Below, in pieces: positions 22,704 through 35,763 of a stretch of DNA of 64,000 nucleotides. The notes under the pieces are model-generated. The model made no database searches. It saw nothing but the letters and a program-made list of their open reading frames with translations, and was not told the DNA's origin. Location of the stretch: NCBI GenBank assembly GCA_036250195.1, contig JAVHZZ010000006.1, positions 161,627,224 to 161,691,223 on the forward strand. Reading direction: 5' to 3'. The position numbers were made by a program, and so were the translations under genes. Each line of letters starts with the position of its first letter. Positions within the stretch are counted from its first letter, which is position 1. This DNA comes from Mixophyes australis. Lineage: Eukaryota > Chordata > Amphibia > Anura > Limnodynastidae.

Positions 22704-25199
22704 AATATCAAGCTTACCTGGATTTGTCAGGGTTGTATAGCAGGAGATTCCTGATTCAGGTCTCCCTTGCTTCTGTCTGGAATTTCCTCCTCACAAGACA
22801 TTTCAGCATTATGGAAAGGTGCGACTCCTCTGCCTTTTGCACACAATGCTTAGCATGAGGTGGTTTAGTCTATGATTGACAGGAAGGTCCTGTAATGGAA
22901 ATGAAGTGGTGTGGTCCTCTAGAGTCCAAGATCCTGTTGCAGAGGCTCTGCATCCATGGTTGTTATTGCATTGAATAACCCAACTCACACTTAAAAGTAC
23001 TAAATGCAAGCAAGCAGAGAAAGAAACATTTACGGTACTTCTTAAAATGAATATTTGAAAATTAACCCTACCTGCAAGAAACGTATATATTCTAAATCTA
23101 TAATCTAATTCTATTTTTAAAGTTTAATTTATATTCCATATAAGTACATATTTTACATAAATAAAAAGGTAAAACGAAAAACAAAATTTACCATTTTAGC
23201 AAATAAGAAACATAGGGGGTAGCGGATACGTTTCTGAGCTTACAACAAAAACAAAAGTAATTTGCAGAATCAAAGAAGAAGAATGGGAGCTGGAAATAAT
23301 CACCGGGCTAGCAGTAGGCATAGACTGTCATAAACAGGCATATGCATCCACTGCTTGAGAAGGTAGTAACTACTTGGAAATGCGTTATGGACGCATACCG
23401 GTTTCAGGTTACCTGTCTTCTACCTGGTTTGGTTTATCATAGGTCCAAAAGTGTGTCCCAACTAGAAAAAAATGTAAGTACATGATAATTGTAAACTTGT
23501 AAGTGCATAAATTTATTACCTAATCACATAAATCTATCATGTAATCAATCTAGTGTAGGTTTTTCTAATGATTAGCCTTTCAGAACTCGGTGGTGTTGGC
23601 ATCTGGTTCTCCTTAATGATGCAGCTGAAATTGAGGTTTTCTTATAGAACCAAAAAATGATTTATTATTGGGTTAATAATGGAATATACTGTAATCTTTC
23701 TGATGTGACTAGCGCTGACTAGCTTTACTTGTTGCCTATACTTTTGCTTTACAAGGGGTTGGGTTCTTGTCAACTATCATAGGATCCAAAATGTACTATA
23801 GTTATTATAATATCTCCTTGACCTTCTGCTATGACAGTGTCCAATAAACCTAGCTCCCCCTGCTTACCAAATGTTACCAAATTATATTTGACTTCTTGTG
23901 TGCTTCCTATTTAAAACACAGTTTAAAATATCAGTACCATAGGTCATGTATGTAACAGAATTATATATATAAAAGACATGAAAGAACAGTGTTCATATAT
24001 TGACCTAATGGATAACAGAGCTAAACTGAGTTTGTGTTCAAATTTCAGTGTAAAATACTATACAAGGCTCTCAGTCAACAGAAAGTTCTTAAAATGCAGG
24101 TATACACCAAAATGGTGGATAAGACAGACACGTGACTCACAGCTCTGTGTTTCAAACCATGCCCTTAAAATAGAACCACCGCCTACACACAGTGTATAAC
24201 TAATATACATTGATGTGCAACTTATAAATTCACAAGAAACCAGTGTCATTATCGTGGCACAAAATTATGGCCTGCACTGTCAAAATGGCTGTCTTTATTG
24301 TTTGTAGGAAACATGTGTACTTTAAATGGAGAATGAGCTGACCAAGAAGGGAATAAAAACACAAATCAAGACCCATCTGTTAGAACCAAAGTCTGTCTAG
24401 ATGTGCTGGAACCCAGAAGGCCCTATAGCTAAAGATGACTGTGCCTCAAAGTCATTTTATTGATCACATTTCATCCAACATTGTAAGACTTTCATGTGAA
24501 GTGGTTTCAATTTCCTCCTCCACGGAGGAGTTTTTGATGTCAATATATTGCAAGTCCCCCTTGATTTATTTAATTTCACATATCTCAAGTGAAAGACTTC
24601 AGAGATACAATGTAATATGTTTTCTTTACTAGTCAATGGCTATACTGTATTTCTTGGAAAGAGGAAAGACAACACACTTTCCTTTAACAAAAGATGTATT
24701 TTTCTCTTTTCCACTATTATATTTTATTGGCGTAATTCAGTTATGCTATATAACATTTTAGATCGAAAAGTAAATTTTGGCAGAGCAACATCATTTAATA
24801 GTTATTTATTGTACAAAATGATTTTGCTCGGGTGCTGATGATGTCACTTAATTGGACTGCACATTTTTTGGGCTTCAACTGTGTAAAAAAGGGCTGATGG
24901 TACCTGCATAAATTGTTTAATTGCTTTTTCAAGCCATTAAACAATAGTGGCATTTTTAGTGCCCATGTAAATATACGTGAACCTAATTTCCAGCATTCAG
25001 TAAATGACCTGACTAGACATGATGACATTTCTATACAAGACTGTGAAGCTACAATTGCTATTATCTTGCCCTACCATGTTTATAAGACTGGTGGTGTAGA
25101 TCATTTTATAGAACCTCAAAAACCAAAATAATGAATACACAGTTTCACCATTCATTCATAAGAGTTTGTTATAACTAAAGATACTTTAAATAACTCTCT
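22704..25199. other. Non-coding stretch, nothing recognised
   Basis: No supported gene, transposon boundary or RNA was found in this AT-rich interval. Confidence 0.35.
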
Positions 25200-25287
25200 G
25201 GGGGAGATTCAATTCCCGGCGTTGTAATGGTAATGATGCGCACCCCGCGTTGTTGTAAAGAACAATGCAGAGAATTGAATCTCCCCC
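25200..25287. mobile_element. 88-bp MITE with 16-bp perfect inverted ends
   Basis: GGGGGAGATTCAATTC at 25200-25215 is the exact complement of GAATTGAATCTCCCCC at the right end. The core is GC-rich (CCCGGCGTTGTAATGG...). No clear duplication is visible at the flanks. Non-coding. Confidence 0.6.
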
Positions 25288-25490
25288 TACGGTTCATAGG
25301 GCATACACCGCATATACCCTTCAGTGGAGCTTCCTGAAAGAGTGACTCTGCTGATAATAACTAACACGACTCTTATTACTGTTAACCATCCATCTTACGA
25401 CCTAACTGACATTCAAAACATCACCTTGATAGTGCTCTGATCTTCACCATTATCCAAGAAGCATGTTTATTCATGTCCTTGTATGTTTCA

Positions 25491-25581
25491 TATTAATAAA
25501 GTTTTTTATTAATAAAGTTTTTTACTGACAAGCTACATGTCTTTTCAGGTCCTTGTACGTTTTTTATTAATAAAGTTTTTT
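25491..25581 (+). repeat. Triplicated ATTAATAAAGTTTTTT motif
   Basis: The 16-base motif occurs at about 25492, 25508 and 25566. The upstream sequence GTCCTTGTAYGTTT is also duplicated (25476 and 25551), so a segment of about 75 bases was duplicated. Each motif includes AATAAA, but there is no gene upstream to which a poly(A) signal could be assigned. Confidence 0.7.
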
Positions 25582-25589
25582 GTTTTTTT

Positions 25590-26260
25590 TATTGAAGGCT
25601 CCAGAGAGTATTTATAACCTCAGTGTCAGCTACAAGCCCATCCTTGAAAAAGTCCATTCAGAGATGCGTAGGATTATACCATTGCAATACTCCCCCTCAT
25701 TTTCTCAAACTGCGATCCATCCACTTCCGGTTTGCGGTCCACATGCATTCCACCATCGGAGTTTACAGCAACGTTGGAACCTACAGCCTGTCTTCACAAG
25801 CGGACCACTCTGACATCTAGGGATAGTGTTAGGGTAAGTTTTTATCTGCCCCAGTGGTCTTTCGCCTCCCTGCATTTTTTCCTGAAAGAGCTGTAAACAT
25901 TACTTTTGCATACTAGTCCAGTGGCGTTATATGTTTATATAACATCCATACTATTTGTCCTGCGCTTCCTCTTCTATTGTCTATTATGTTTATTCTTCAG
26001 CTTGCTTGATACAAATGTCTTTTTTGACAATATTTATTTTTATTGTAAATTGTAAGCAAGTTTGTAAACCTACAAAGTTACATCAAAGTATATGTGCAAC
26101 AACAGAAATAAAGAAAATGTAAAAATCCCATTACTATCATTCACAGGATGAATTTAATGGATTTTAAGGGCTAGTATTTATTATGACTTTTGTCTATAAA
26201 TAACTGATAGTATTAACAGCCATCTTCAGAAAGCATTTTTCCTCTAAAATCAAATTTTAC
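25590..26260. other. Non-coding stretch, nothing recognised
   Basis: Overlapping plus-strand ORFs at 25580-25820 have no recognisable motif and end within 250 bases. No repeat ends are seen. Confidence 0.35.
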
Positions 26261-26264
26261 ATTT

Positions 26265-26442
26265 GGGGGTAGATTTGCTAAACCTTCTGAAAAAGAAAAG
26301 TGGAGGTGTTGCCCGTAGCAACCAATCAGATTCTAGCTGTGATTTATATAGTAACATCTAGTAAATGATAGCTAGATTAGGATTGGTTGCTATGGGCAAC
26401 ACCACCACTTTTCCTTTTTAGAAAATGTATTAAATCCACCCC
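26265..26442. mobile_element. Fold-back MITE of the ACCAATCAG family
   Basis: The left arm contains AAAAGTGGAGGTGTTGCCCG and TAGCAACCAATCAGATTCTA. The right arm contains GGATTGGTTGCTATGGGC and AACACCACCACTTTTCC, its complement. The arms pair over more than 60 bases and the ends are GGGGGTAGATTT and AAATCCACCCCT. I recall this fold-back as very common in frog genomes. The duplication is not clear. Confidence 0.7.
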
Positions 26443-26778
26443 TTGGACTTTGGAAAGGAGCCACTTAGGTGACTAGATAAGAACTTAAAGTAGATGTTTA
26501 TCATGCTGCAGATTTGTCTGCCTTTTGCTGCTCTTTGAGAACTATCTTCATGGAGTAGTTTTCAGCACTGAATTTCCTTACTGTTCTGTGATTGGCTGTA
26601 TCAGTTGGATGGCAGCTAGGAGGAAGAGTCGAGGAACAACTAAAGACAAATATTTAAAGACATCTTGAAAATAACTATTCCACAGCACAGTCCTAACCGG
26701 ATTCCCCTGTGGAAAGAAGTACACCACATTATTGAAACTATCACAGGTACCTGCATTCTCGGCTCCCTCTCCTACTTA

Positions 26779-26972
26779 GGCTGGGAAAACACGACTGTTT
26801 TTTCACAATATTTTCAGTTGAGGGTTATGACAGATGAAGAGCACAGATCTGAAGGTAACTCGTGTAAAACGTGTATAGTGTGCACACATGAATCGGCATG
26901 CTGATCGGGACTTCAGTCATTGGTAAAATCATTAACGATATTGGGGAAATCTCCTGTAGTGTGTACCTAGCC
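26779..26972. mobile_element. Harbinger-like MITE with TTA duplication
   Basis: The left end GGCTGGGAAAACACGACTG and the right end CCTGTAGTGTGTACCTAGCC are approximate inverted copies. The flanks are TTA at 26776-26778 and TTA at 26973-26975. A 3-bp TWA duplication is characteristic of PIF/Harbinger transposons. Non-coding. Confidence 0.55.
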
Positions 26973-27139
26973 TTACTCTCACTTCGTAGTATCTCATATT
27001 ATGAATGGTACGGAATGTCAAATCACTTTATTTTGGAAAAACCAGAGGCGCTATCTTTGGCTCTATCGTTAAAAGAGTCTGGTTAAGTTTATCACTTAAA
27101 ATATAAATCTAGCATCATTTATAACACCTCAAACAAATT

Positions 27140-27600
27140 ATCTAGCAACTGGAGGAACCCATGGACAGATTACTATAAGACCTCGCCTCCCACCTCTCTT
27201 TACATGATTAAATTAAATCGATATATTCTACACACCCTTCTTTATAAGTGACTCCTGCACCATAGTCATCCTTATATTGTCTTTATTTCACCCTGCCCTC
27301 ACCTGTTCCTAATCTATTCACCAACTCCCTTATGATTTATAATTAATTAAAATATATACGGTAATATAGGTCTGCAAATTTCAGTGAATACTCCCATCTG
27401 TTTTTTATGTTGAACTATAGCTTTGCTACTTGCGAGCTTGTACCCAAACCTTTAACAAAATGTATATTAATGTATAGACTATTTACTGTTTTTTTCTAGT
27501 CTCCTACCACCCCTATTTCCCTTCTTCTTTACCGTACCCTACTCCTTTATTTATTAGATAAAGATCAATAAAAAGAAATTAAAAAAACAAAACAAAAAAC
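27140..27600 (+). pseudogene. Probable L1-like LINE 3' end (ORF2 C-terminal remnant plus 3' UTR)
   Basis: A plus-strand frame from about 27143 to a TGA near 27250 encodes a basic, aromatic-rich peptide (NWRNPWTDYYKTSP, then KLNRYILHTLLYK) of the style found at L1 ORF2 C-termini. It is followed by about 300 bases of untranslated-like sequence, an AATAAAAAG signal near 27567 and an A-rich tail. No target duplication was located. The call rests on overall layout and is tentative. Confidence 0.35.
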
Positions 27601-27832
27601 AAAAGAATTTCACACCTTTCAATAGAGCTGATTTGAGGAAGATTAATGAAACCCAAATGGGCAGGGCTTATCAGAAAAATGGGCATGATCTTGAACAAAT
27701 ATGGGCATGGTTAGGCATATAAGAGTGGCATTTTGGGCGGACTGGGCCATGTCAGGGCACATCAAGGCAGAATGTGGGTCAATCAGGGCAGGGTTTATTT
27801 TCTGCTAATTGTGCGCTTTAAATGTGGGGAAG

Positions 27833-28135
27833 TATCATCATCATCATCATCATTTATTTATATATATAGCACCACTAATTCCGCAGCGCTGTACAGAGAA
27901 CTCACTCACATCCCTGCCCAATGGAGCTTACAGTCTAATTTCCCTAACACACACAGACAGACTAGGGTCAATTTTGATAGCAGCCAATTAACCTACTAGT
28001 ATGTTTTTGGAGTGTGGGAGCAAACCCACGTAAATACTGGGAGAACATACAAACTCCACACAGATAAGGCCATGGTCGGGAATCAAACTCATGACCCCAG
28101 TGCTGTGAGACAGAAGTGCTAACCAATAAACCTCC
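27833..28135 (-). mobile_element. tRNA-derived SINE with LINE-type 3' tail, copy 1
   Basis: Read on the minus strand, the head (28135-28070) has a degraded A box, then TCACAGCACTGGGGTCATGA and a B box-like region (GAGTTTGATTCCCG). The body includes a CCAAAAACATACTAGT block. The 3' end has CTGTACAGCGCTGCGGAATT, GGTGCTATATATAAATAAAT and (ATG)n. It is about 80% similar to copy 2 at 46118-46429 but keeps a segment (ACTGGGAGAACATACAAACT) that copy 2 lacks. Confidence 0.75.
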
Positions 28136-30880
28136 TTGTATGAAATCAATAACTGTAAACAGATATCTGAATGTAAGGTGAAGTGGTTAATGGAAATTAG
28201 TGTATCAGTTAAACAACTCAGGATCCTAATCTGTTTACTAATAAAATAGAAAAAGGCAATGAAGTGATGATGCAGTGATTGCCAATGACGCTGAATTAGA
28301 CAGGTTGGTTCTGTGCTGTTAAGTGGCAGATCAGGTGTAGTTTATATAAATGCAGATGAGGTTCAATGTAGATAAAGAGAAGTTGATTATCCATGCAAAT
28401 TACACACTAAATGGAATTACATTACCGTGGAGGTGGATTAGGAAGTAATAGTTGACAACATACTGTGTAATGTTGTCGTGTCAATCAATTGCAGCCAAAC
28501 CAAGTAGGATATAACTCTGTATTTAAAGACATATGGATTTACAAGAGCAGCAGACAACACCTTATGTTTTTTTTGGTAAGCTCAGACTCAGAACAGTAAA
28601 ATACAGTGATGGTGTAATGGAACATCCCAGATGTGTATTCACTATGCGGCTAGTGATTTATACTGGATAACCTGGGGTGTGGAGTCTAATGCAAGAGAAT
28701 GATGTACATAGGGAACATAGAGATCATGGCCTCCATAGGCTATACTCACTATGCAGCTGCAAACAGTGGGGAGGTAAAGTACAGCTCTGGTATAAGTCAG
28801 TATACAAGTCTGAGTGCAAGATGAGCAGCACAGATTTATACACTGACAGCTAGACACCGTCATGGTCAGAAGCAAATAAACAAGGTCAGTACAAGCCAGC
28901 AGAGTATGCAAGGAATCAGACTGAAGAACAAAGAACCTTAGCAGAACGCACTGACTTGTTGCTCAAATATTAGTTAAGGAGCTGAGCAGATTTACATAGT
29001 GGCCCAAATGACATAACAAACATGCACTTGAATGTGAGCACACACATCATGGGACAAGCATAATCGGCTACTTCATTAATGATATTGCCAATTCAGGACC
29101 ATGGATCTCCCGCCCTCTTAGAACTACCTCTTACCTTTGCCTTGTCTCATCTCTGATAACCACCTCTCACTCCCGCCTACAACACGTCTCCTGTGCTGCT
29201 CCCCACTGTTGGAATGAGACTGTTCTCCAGTAGTGGTTGGTTCTTTCTTATCCTTGTGTTCAATTCCTCAGTTTTGTCTGATAGTCTTTGATGTGTCTGT
29301 GTCCTCTTTAAGCTTTCATATGACTAATGTCTAATTGTGACTCCATCAATTGGTTACTAGATAAGTCTTTCTATGTTCATATATGACAAAATGCAATAAG
29401 TGCTCTGATACCTTCAAAGGAGCATACTTCTTATTTTATCAGCACTGAACCAATGGTAGGACTCTGCCGCATTACATTTCAGAAGACTATTTTATCACCG
29501 AACAATTTTAATTTATTTAAATGTCTACAATCACACTTCCTAATGAAAACTGTCCTCATTCCCACCTTCATTTAATGATGCAGAACATACAACTTGATTC
29601 AGTAAACTTAAAGTGAAGACAGTGAATGTAACCACCTACAGACAAGAAGTAATCCTCACGTGAAGATTGTGTGTAAAGTTGATAAGTACCTGAAATTCAC
29701 AATTTTAATGAAGAACCGCTGTGACACATAAAGGGCCGGCAAATATAATACACTTGATAGGATATCACTTTGCATAAGTGATTAACAGGGAGCTGATATT
29801 GCTCCTTTGATTCATGGTGTTGAAATCACAGTCCCAGCAGGACACTTGTCTTGTCATGTATTGCCTTTGTAATTATTCTTGCCATTAAACCACTTGTATT
29901 TTGTACCTTGAGAAACAAGACTTGCAACGGCAGAGACCAGGCAGATGCGTGACGGGGCGTAATTCCGTCCTATAGGAGGAAGAGACGAATGAGGCAGAAT
30001 GGGACATTTCTGCGGCCCAAACGGCAGAGAATAAATTTCTTGTGTTTAAGAAAAGCATCTCCTAGTAGCAATCGTTCAATATAACAGTCTACAGGATGAC
30101 AAGCTATGTGGACATAAAAGACATAAGCTCAGCTACAAACTAATATTACATGCACTAATTCAAGCAAGAGAAGGCAGTCTATGAATCCACCAAGATTTGT
30201 CAAATCCATCTTGTGAGGCAATGTCTCAGCTTCTGCTGGAAACAGTCTGCTTTCTGCAAGGCGGATTATTTTTTTTTTTGACGGGTGTCATGATAACATT
30301 ATGGGAAGTGTGCAGATTGAATGCATAGACACTTCACAGAGATATTAAAACATATGTCTGATGAAGCCAGCTCGTATGTCCAATGAACTTCTAATTTGCT
30401 GAAATTGCAAATGGAGTTAATTAAATTTTCTGCTGGTTTCTGGCCGATAAATCATTCATTTCTTTACATAAATCCCAGAAGGTTCATTTTTGTGGAAAGG
30501 AGCACATTACAGATCTCTGATCTACAGACTGTAACATCTGCTGTAAAAGATCATAATGGGACCAGCAACAGGCAAAGAGAAGGACATTTCTATAAAATTA
30601 AATTTTCAGTGAATTGTGGATTTTTTTCTGCCCCACAAACTATCCCGCAGGGATATCTCTCCTCTAGAGCTAATAAGGATAATTGGTGCCATCTCAATGC
30701 TTCGCAGATTATTTGTTTGATCTCAGGGAAATTTATATTAGTGAGGTATAAACACTTTAATATCTAATCGTTTGTAAACTGCCCATTTTAAAATGTTTAG
30801 TTTTACAAGTAAAAATAATGTTAATGTATATAAGTTTTGAACCTAAGTCTCCAGCCTCCATTAGATCCACTATCACCTGC
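28136..30880. other. Long non-coding stretch, possible conserved non-coding block
   Basis: No transposon ends or gene models are supported. 29880-30770 looks less repetitive and more compositionally balanced than the flanks. The 123-residue plus-strand ORF inside it (30396-30767) has no signal, domain or splice context, so I do not call it a gene. Confidence 0.35.
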
Positions 30881-32790
30881 ATTACATCTTATGATTCTTA
30901 TGCTTATCCGAGGGATTTAAAAAATTGGTACATACAGTCCACATACCCAGGGAGCCAGGGCTAATAGAGACAGATGGAGGAGATTGACATGACAGTAACA
31001 ATATTGGGGGTAATGAAGGAATGTTTCTGCGCCTGCTGAGCAGTTTTACAGAATTCATACCATACAATGAGGCTTTTTCCTGCCTCTCCCAATGCCAAAT
31101 AGTATCCCTATCATTTGCAGGGCGTGATAAACAAGAATGTGCCCAAGGAGCTTCAAAAGCAAGGGTCACGGTACCCCAGATAGGAGTGGGGTGAGGAAAG
31201 GAGGTTATATGCATGCTTTGAAGGATGGCTGGAGGTCCATGTTAAACAGGAGGTTTAAGCACTTTACTCTTTACGCTCTTTGGAGCGTTATAACCAGACT
31301 GAATGGGAATCAAACGGAGTAAAAGGACATATGGAAATTGATTTAATGCTATTGCAATTTTTGCTAGCATAATTATTGAAAAAAGGCCAGTAAACCAATG
31401 CTTCAGGTATATGCATACCAATGATGAGGTCTGTAGGCCTTTTGGGGATCAAGCCTGGCTCTCATGAAGAGCAATTTGATTCAAAATGATTCATGATTCA
31501 AAAATAATCAGTGATTTTATATATAAATATAGATATAGATAGATAGATAGATAGATAGAAACATATATATCAAAATGTAGTATTCCAGGTTAATGTGAGA
31601 CATTGGCCGGCCTCACCATTGTCACACTGACTGAAGAGCAGGTAGCGTTGTAATCTTGTCTTAATCAGGAGATAATCACCTGACCAATGGGAGTATAACA
31701 TTTTTTACAACACAAACACACAACTGGTTTTTTCAGAAAAGTTCATTGTTTCACATGGCTCAATGCCTTTTCCTCAAGCGCAGTATATACATTTGTAAAC
31801 GATAATTCATGAATATTCTTTTGGTAATATTCATTTCAAGAATAAGTATACAGGAAAAAAAAAAGTAAAAATGTTAAAATAAAATGGCTTACATTATGTC
31901 TACAATTAAGAACACTTAATTATTAATTATACGGATATAAATTTAAAACATAAAACAAACTATGATTGGATCTGGTTAATGTGGATTTGTTCTAACTATT
32001 GCGCAATAGAAAAAGTTTTCATTTTAAGAGGTGAAAGGTGCAATAACTTTTTGTACTGGATGGGTAAATGCTGATCTACTGTATGTCTTTATAGAAACTA
32101 TGCAATGACAATAAAATAAAGCCGGAATTTTGTTAAGCCCTCCTCTCAATGTAATGTCTCAATGGTTTATGAACAGGTTAGCGGCAGAGCGAGTCAGCTG
32201 CAAGAAGTGGCTTGAAACTGAATCAATGGATATCTTCCACACATTTTAAAAACTCTATAAAATGCTTTCTAACCCCTTAAGACAAGAAGATCCATCCTAC
32301 AAAGTGTCAGTGATTTTCTAGTCAACGTCTCCAGCCCGCACAGATCCCCCAAGATATACACACGAAGATTAGCTCCAAAATGGGTAGAGGACATATAATA
32401 ATAATACAAATCTTTAGGGTTTTAATTTCCAATTATTCTTAGCAAAAACATTCCCCTCTCTGTATTTTCCTGTAACATGCATTGCTTTTTATATATGGGT
32501 GGAAATATGCTCTGTGTAAACAGCATTTTCCATACGTAGACGCAGATAGCAGAATGAAGTATATCCACATGAATGTGTACATGTCTTTTCACATCAGAAT
32601 GCACATAACTTATTTTATCATAAATTAAAATAACAACTGCTAACAACATAATAAAAATGTCACATAAATAATTTTTTTTTTACGTTTCATAAATTATTTT
32701 ACATTAACGAAATAATTAACTGAATGCGTACAGTGCATACAATTCATTTTGAAAATAAATCTTTAATTCATACAGTTGTACTGTGATAGC
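30881..32790. other. Non-coding stretch with a GATA microsatellite
   Basis: (ATAG)n lies at about 31529-31558. The ORF at 30882-31214 (minus strand, 110 residues, Pro/Ser-rich) includes HPTPIWGT, vaguely like a LINE C-terminal region, but too little is present to assign it. Confidence 0.35.
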
Positions 32791-32799
32791 TACTGAGAC

Positions 32800-33140
32800 A
32801 CATACATGTAATTTTTAAATCAAAGACTATGCCGTGTCGGTCATCACTATCATCTGGCATTTACACCTGAACTGTAGCAGGTATGAAAAACAAGCGCACT
32901 TACAATAAACACAGACTTGAATTGACTGCATCTGCTTTAACATGCCGTTTCTGTACATGGCTACATTAGTCTGCCCCTTCCCTCCCCAGTTCCGCCTCTC
33001 AAGCCGTAAAGGGCAGTAGTGTCAGATGCGTGCATATATGACTTACCTGTAACTGTGTTCACTGGTGTAACATCTATTTCTGGGCATATGCAGTGCAGAA
33101 TTATACAACACATGCTACATGTGCTACGCAAACGGACGGA
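32800..33140 (+). repeat. Diverged copy of the GGGCCTGATTCAT repeat family
   Basis: Blocks shared in order with 57503-58448 and 60600-60980: TCTGCCCCTTCCCTCCCC, AGTTCCGCC, GTTCACTGGTGTAACATC, GGGCATATGCAGTGCAGAAT. Both termini are too eroded to place, so limits are approximate. Confidence 0.35.
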
Positions 33141-35696
33141 CGTTTGAACTCAGACTGACACTGTACAATAAGAACAAGTTTCCAGTTATTTTTATAACAC
33201 CATGTTTCTGCTTGTGTAGAATAGGTCTACCATGTGTGTTTGAGGGTTTCCCACACTCATACTAGCATATCAGTAGTGTCCATCATGTGGGACCACCATG
33301 TTTGCATTGTATCTGTCCTCCTGTACTTGCTTTTACTGGGGACCTCTACTGGAAAACATCACAAGCACTATAAGATAGGTGCAGGAGGAACAGACATAAC
33401 AGTTATCTTAGTGTCTGCTCATGGTTGGCGGCAGCTTCCATTGGCTTCCTCCAATAAAAATCCAGCTACTGTTACAGCCTGAGCGCCTACTGCCCAGAAG
33501 TGCATATTAAAATCTTCAACAGATGTCCCCAGTACAATTAAGCACAGGAGGCCAGCTGCATTGTGCATCAAATATCTCTTTACGTCGTCACTGGCTGTTA
33601 TTCAGGAGCAGAGTGAACATGCTCCTTCCAGTACATGGGCTGTTAACGCTCTCATAAATACTGAATATGAATATTTATAGTTGCACAGAAGATGGCTAAT
33701 AGATGCTGCATATCAATTATATGATCAAACTCAATCATATAGAGGCTTTAACATAAGATAACATCCAGTGGATTTGGTTGCTCTTTAAGATACCAGCTGC
33801 CTGTCTACACCTCGTGCTCTGGTGTCTTAGGGAGCAGAATGGGAAGAAATTGTCTTTTCTTCACTAAAAGCACAAGTGTAATCAGGTTTGGCGCCCAGCT
33901 GTGCATCTCTGACTATGCCTGGCGCAGAAGCCAATTTAGGAGAGCATTACATTATTCCGATATGTTTCTGTAACAAAAAAATGCTCTTGAAACTTCCAAC
34001 ACTGGCACTTGCTGGAAAGTACAGAACCTTTCAGCTCGGCATTCGGTTGTGACGTTAACTGACTTGAGGCGGATGCACGTATGGCAGAGACATACAGTAA
34101 TACAAGATTGATTATTTTTCTAGTCCACGTAAATAATAATCAGAAGTCCCAGGTAATAGGAACATGACAAAATATAAATATACTGCACACAGCAATCATC
34201 CATACAGCATAAATCTCCAGTAGGTTCTATACAACCTAGCCGAACTGAAGTACAATGAGTTTACACAACCAGAACCATATATGCCTATTTCATATATGAA
34301 TAAGTTTGCAATGCCATTAAGCATGCCAATGTAAATCACGTTATTATCCATAAGCAGTAAGATTGCAAGCTTTTGTGAGCAAGGCCCTCTCACTTTTAAT
34401 TACCCCCACTGTCATTAAGGTTTGATTGGTGTTCTAAATTTGCAGCACTATGAAATTTGTTGCTTCAATACTAAAGGATGTAATAGCATAATAGTGCCCC
34501 CTAGTGGTAACATTATTCTGAAAACTGGTAGTACAGCAAACACAATTAAATTATTTTCTTTCAAATATGAAAGCAATGACTTTCAACCATCACATTTTCC
34601 ATGATTTCATTAGCAAAAACAGCTATCCAAAATAAATGTTGCTTTCAAAACATGCAATTATTATACATTGTGAAGTTGCTAAACCTGCCGTGCATGTATG
34701 AGAGGAAATACCGCACGGCTGTACATGCATGTGTATGTATCTGGTACAACTCACCTCTCCTGCTATGTCTCTACGTAGAAAATGTGTACTAATATTGTCT
34801 GAGGCAGTAACGGGCCAATGCAAGTAAACTGTAGAGAGAGCAGATTACTGCCAGCAGTGTGTGGTTAAAGACCTCTCTATTTACTAATGTTATCAGAACA
34901 CAGATACAGCATAAACATTGCATGATGTGATAGTCTGTTAAACAAATACCTTGACATTTACAATGATTAAAATCCAAATGATTAGGGTAAAAACTGGAAT
35001 TCAGTGTAACATCCTATGAGGAGGCTGTGTGATACATTGTTATTTCCTGCCATTTACAAAACCCAAGGTGGCAACTCCCATGACAATTAGACAGGATTAG
35101 ATAGATACAGCCTTATAGCGCACTGGTCACATCACGTGGAAGTATGTTTGTGCTGTTAAATTACTGCACATACAGTGTTCATTTGCCAACCAGATTTAGA
35201 GCATATATTGGATTTAAGTTATTTATTCTGATATTGCTGCATTTAGGTGTTCACACACACAATACAATCTTGTTCGATAAAATCCGTCAGCTCTATAAAT
35301 GTCCAACCCTTGTTAAAAAACATTATAGAACTGCTGGGTCCTCGCATTGCCCAATTAATAGCAGCAATGTAAGTGTCTCCGTTTTAAATGGCGTGAATCT
35401 CAGTGCCGCCATTTTTCCTGTTGCGGTTTATAGCAGGCTTACCGGCATTCTTCTCTGTCACTTTTGCCTGAAGTCTGTATTTGGTAGATGTCGCAATTAC
35501 AGCGATCGTCATTTTACTGTCGCTGTCACTGTTGTCGGAATTCACGTTGTCGCACTACTGACGCCACCGTTAGAATTATGATCATAAAGGTTTGATTATT
35601 TTACTTGGAAACAATGGTTTCTCTATGTGTGAGTGGGCAGATTGAACAACACAATTAAGCAATTTTTCAATACATCAAGCTTTTCCTATTTAGATC

Positions 35697-35698
<2 letters not shown>
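33141..35698. other. Non-coding stretch, nothing recognised
   Basis: A 145-residue plus-strand ORF (35144-35581) is the longest. It has some hydrophobic stretches but no recognisable family, and its length is within chance for this window. No repeat boundary was found. Confidence 0.35.

Positions 35699-35760
<62 letters not shown>
35699..35760. repeat. TG dinucleotide microsatellite, split by an insertion
   Basis: A nearly pure (TG)n of about 62 bases ends exactly at the start of the inserted element. The run resumes as TGTGTGTGTGTGTGTG at 36907-36923, just after the element's end. Confidence 0.95.

Positions 35761-35763
<3 letters not shown>

Noticed and set aside
25491..25581. Poly(A) signals of a real transcript
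   Set aside because: No upstream gene was found, and the three signals come from a local duplication of one AT-rich motif.
30396..30767. 123-residue plus-strand ORF as a host exon
   Set aside because: No recognisable domain, no convincing splice context, and length is not exceptional for AT-rich DNA of this size.
30882..31214. L1 ORF2 fragment on the minus strand
   Set aside because: Only a short HPTPIWGT-like string hints at it; no neighbouring LINE motifs, poly(A) tail or duplication.
35144..35581. 145-residue plus-strand ORF as a gene
   Set aside because: No family motif or start context; hydrophobic stretches come from T-rich sequence.
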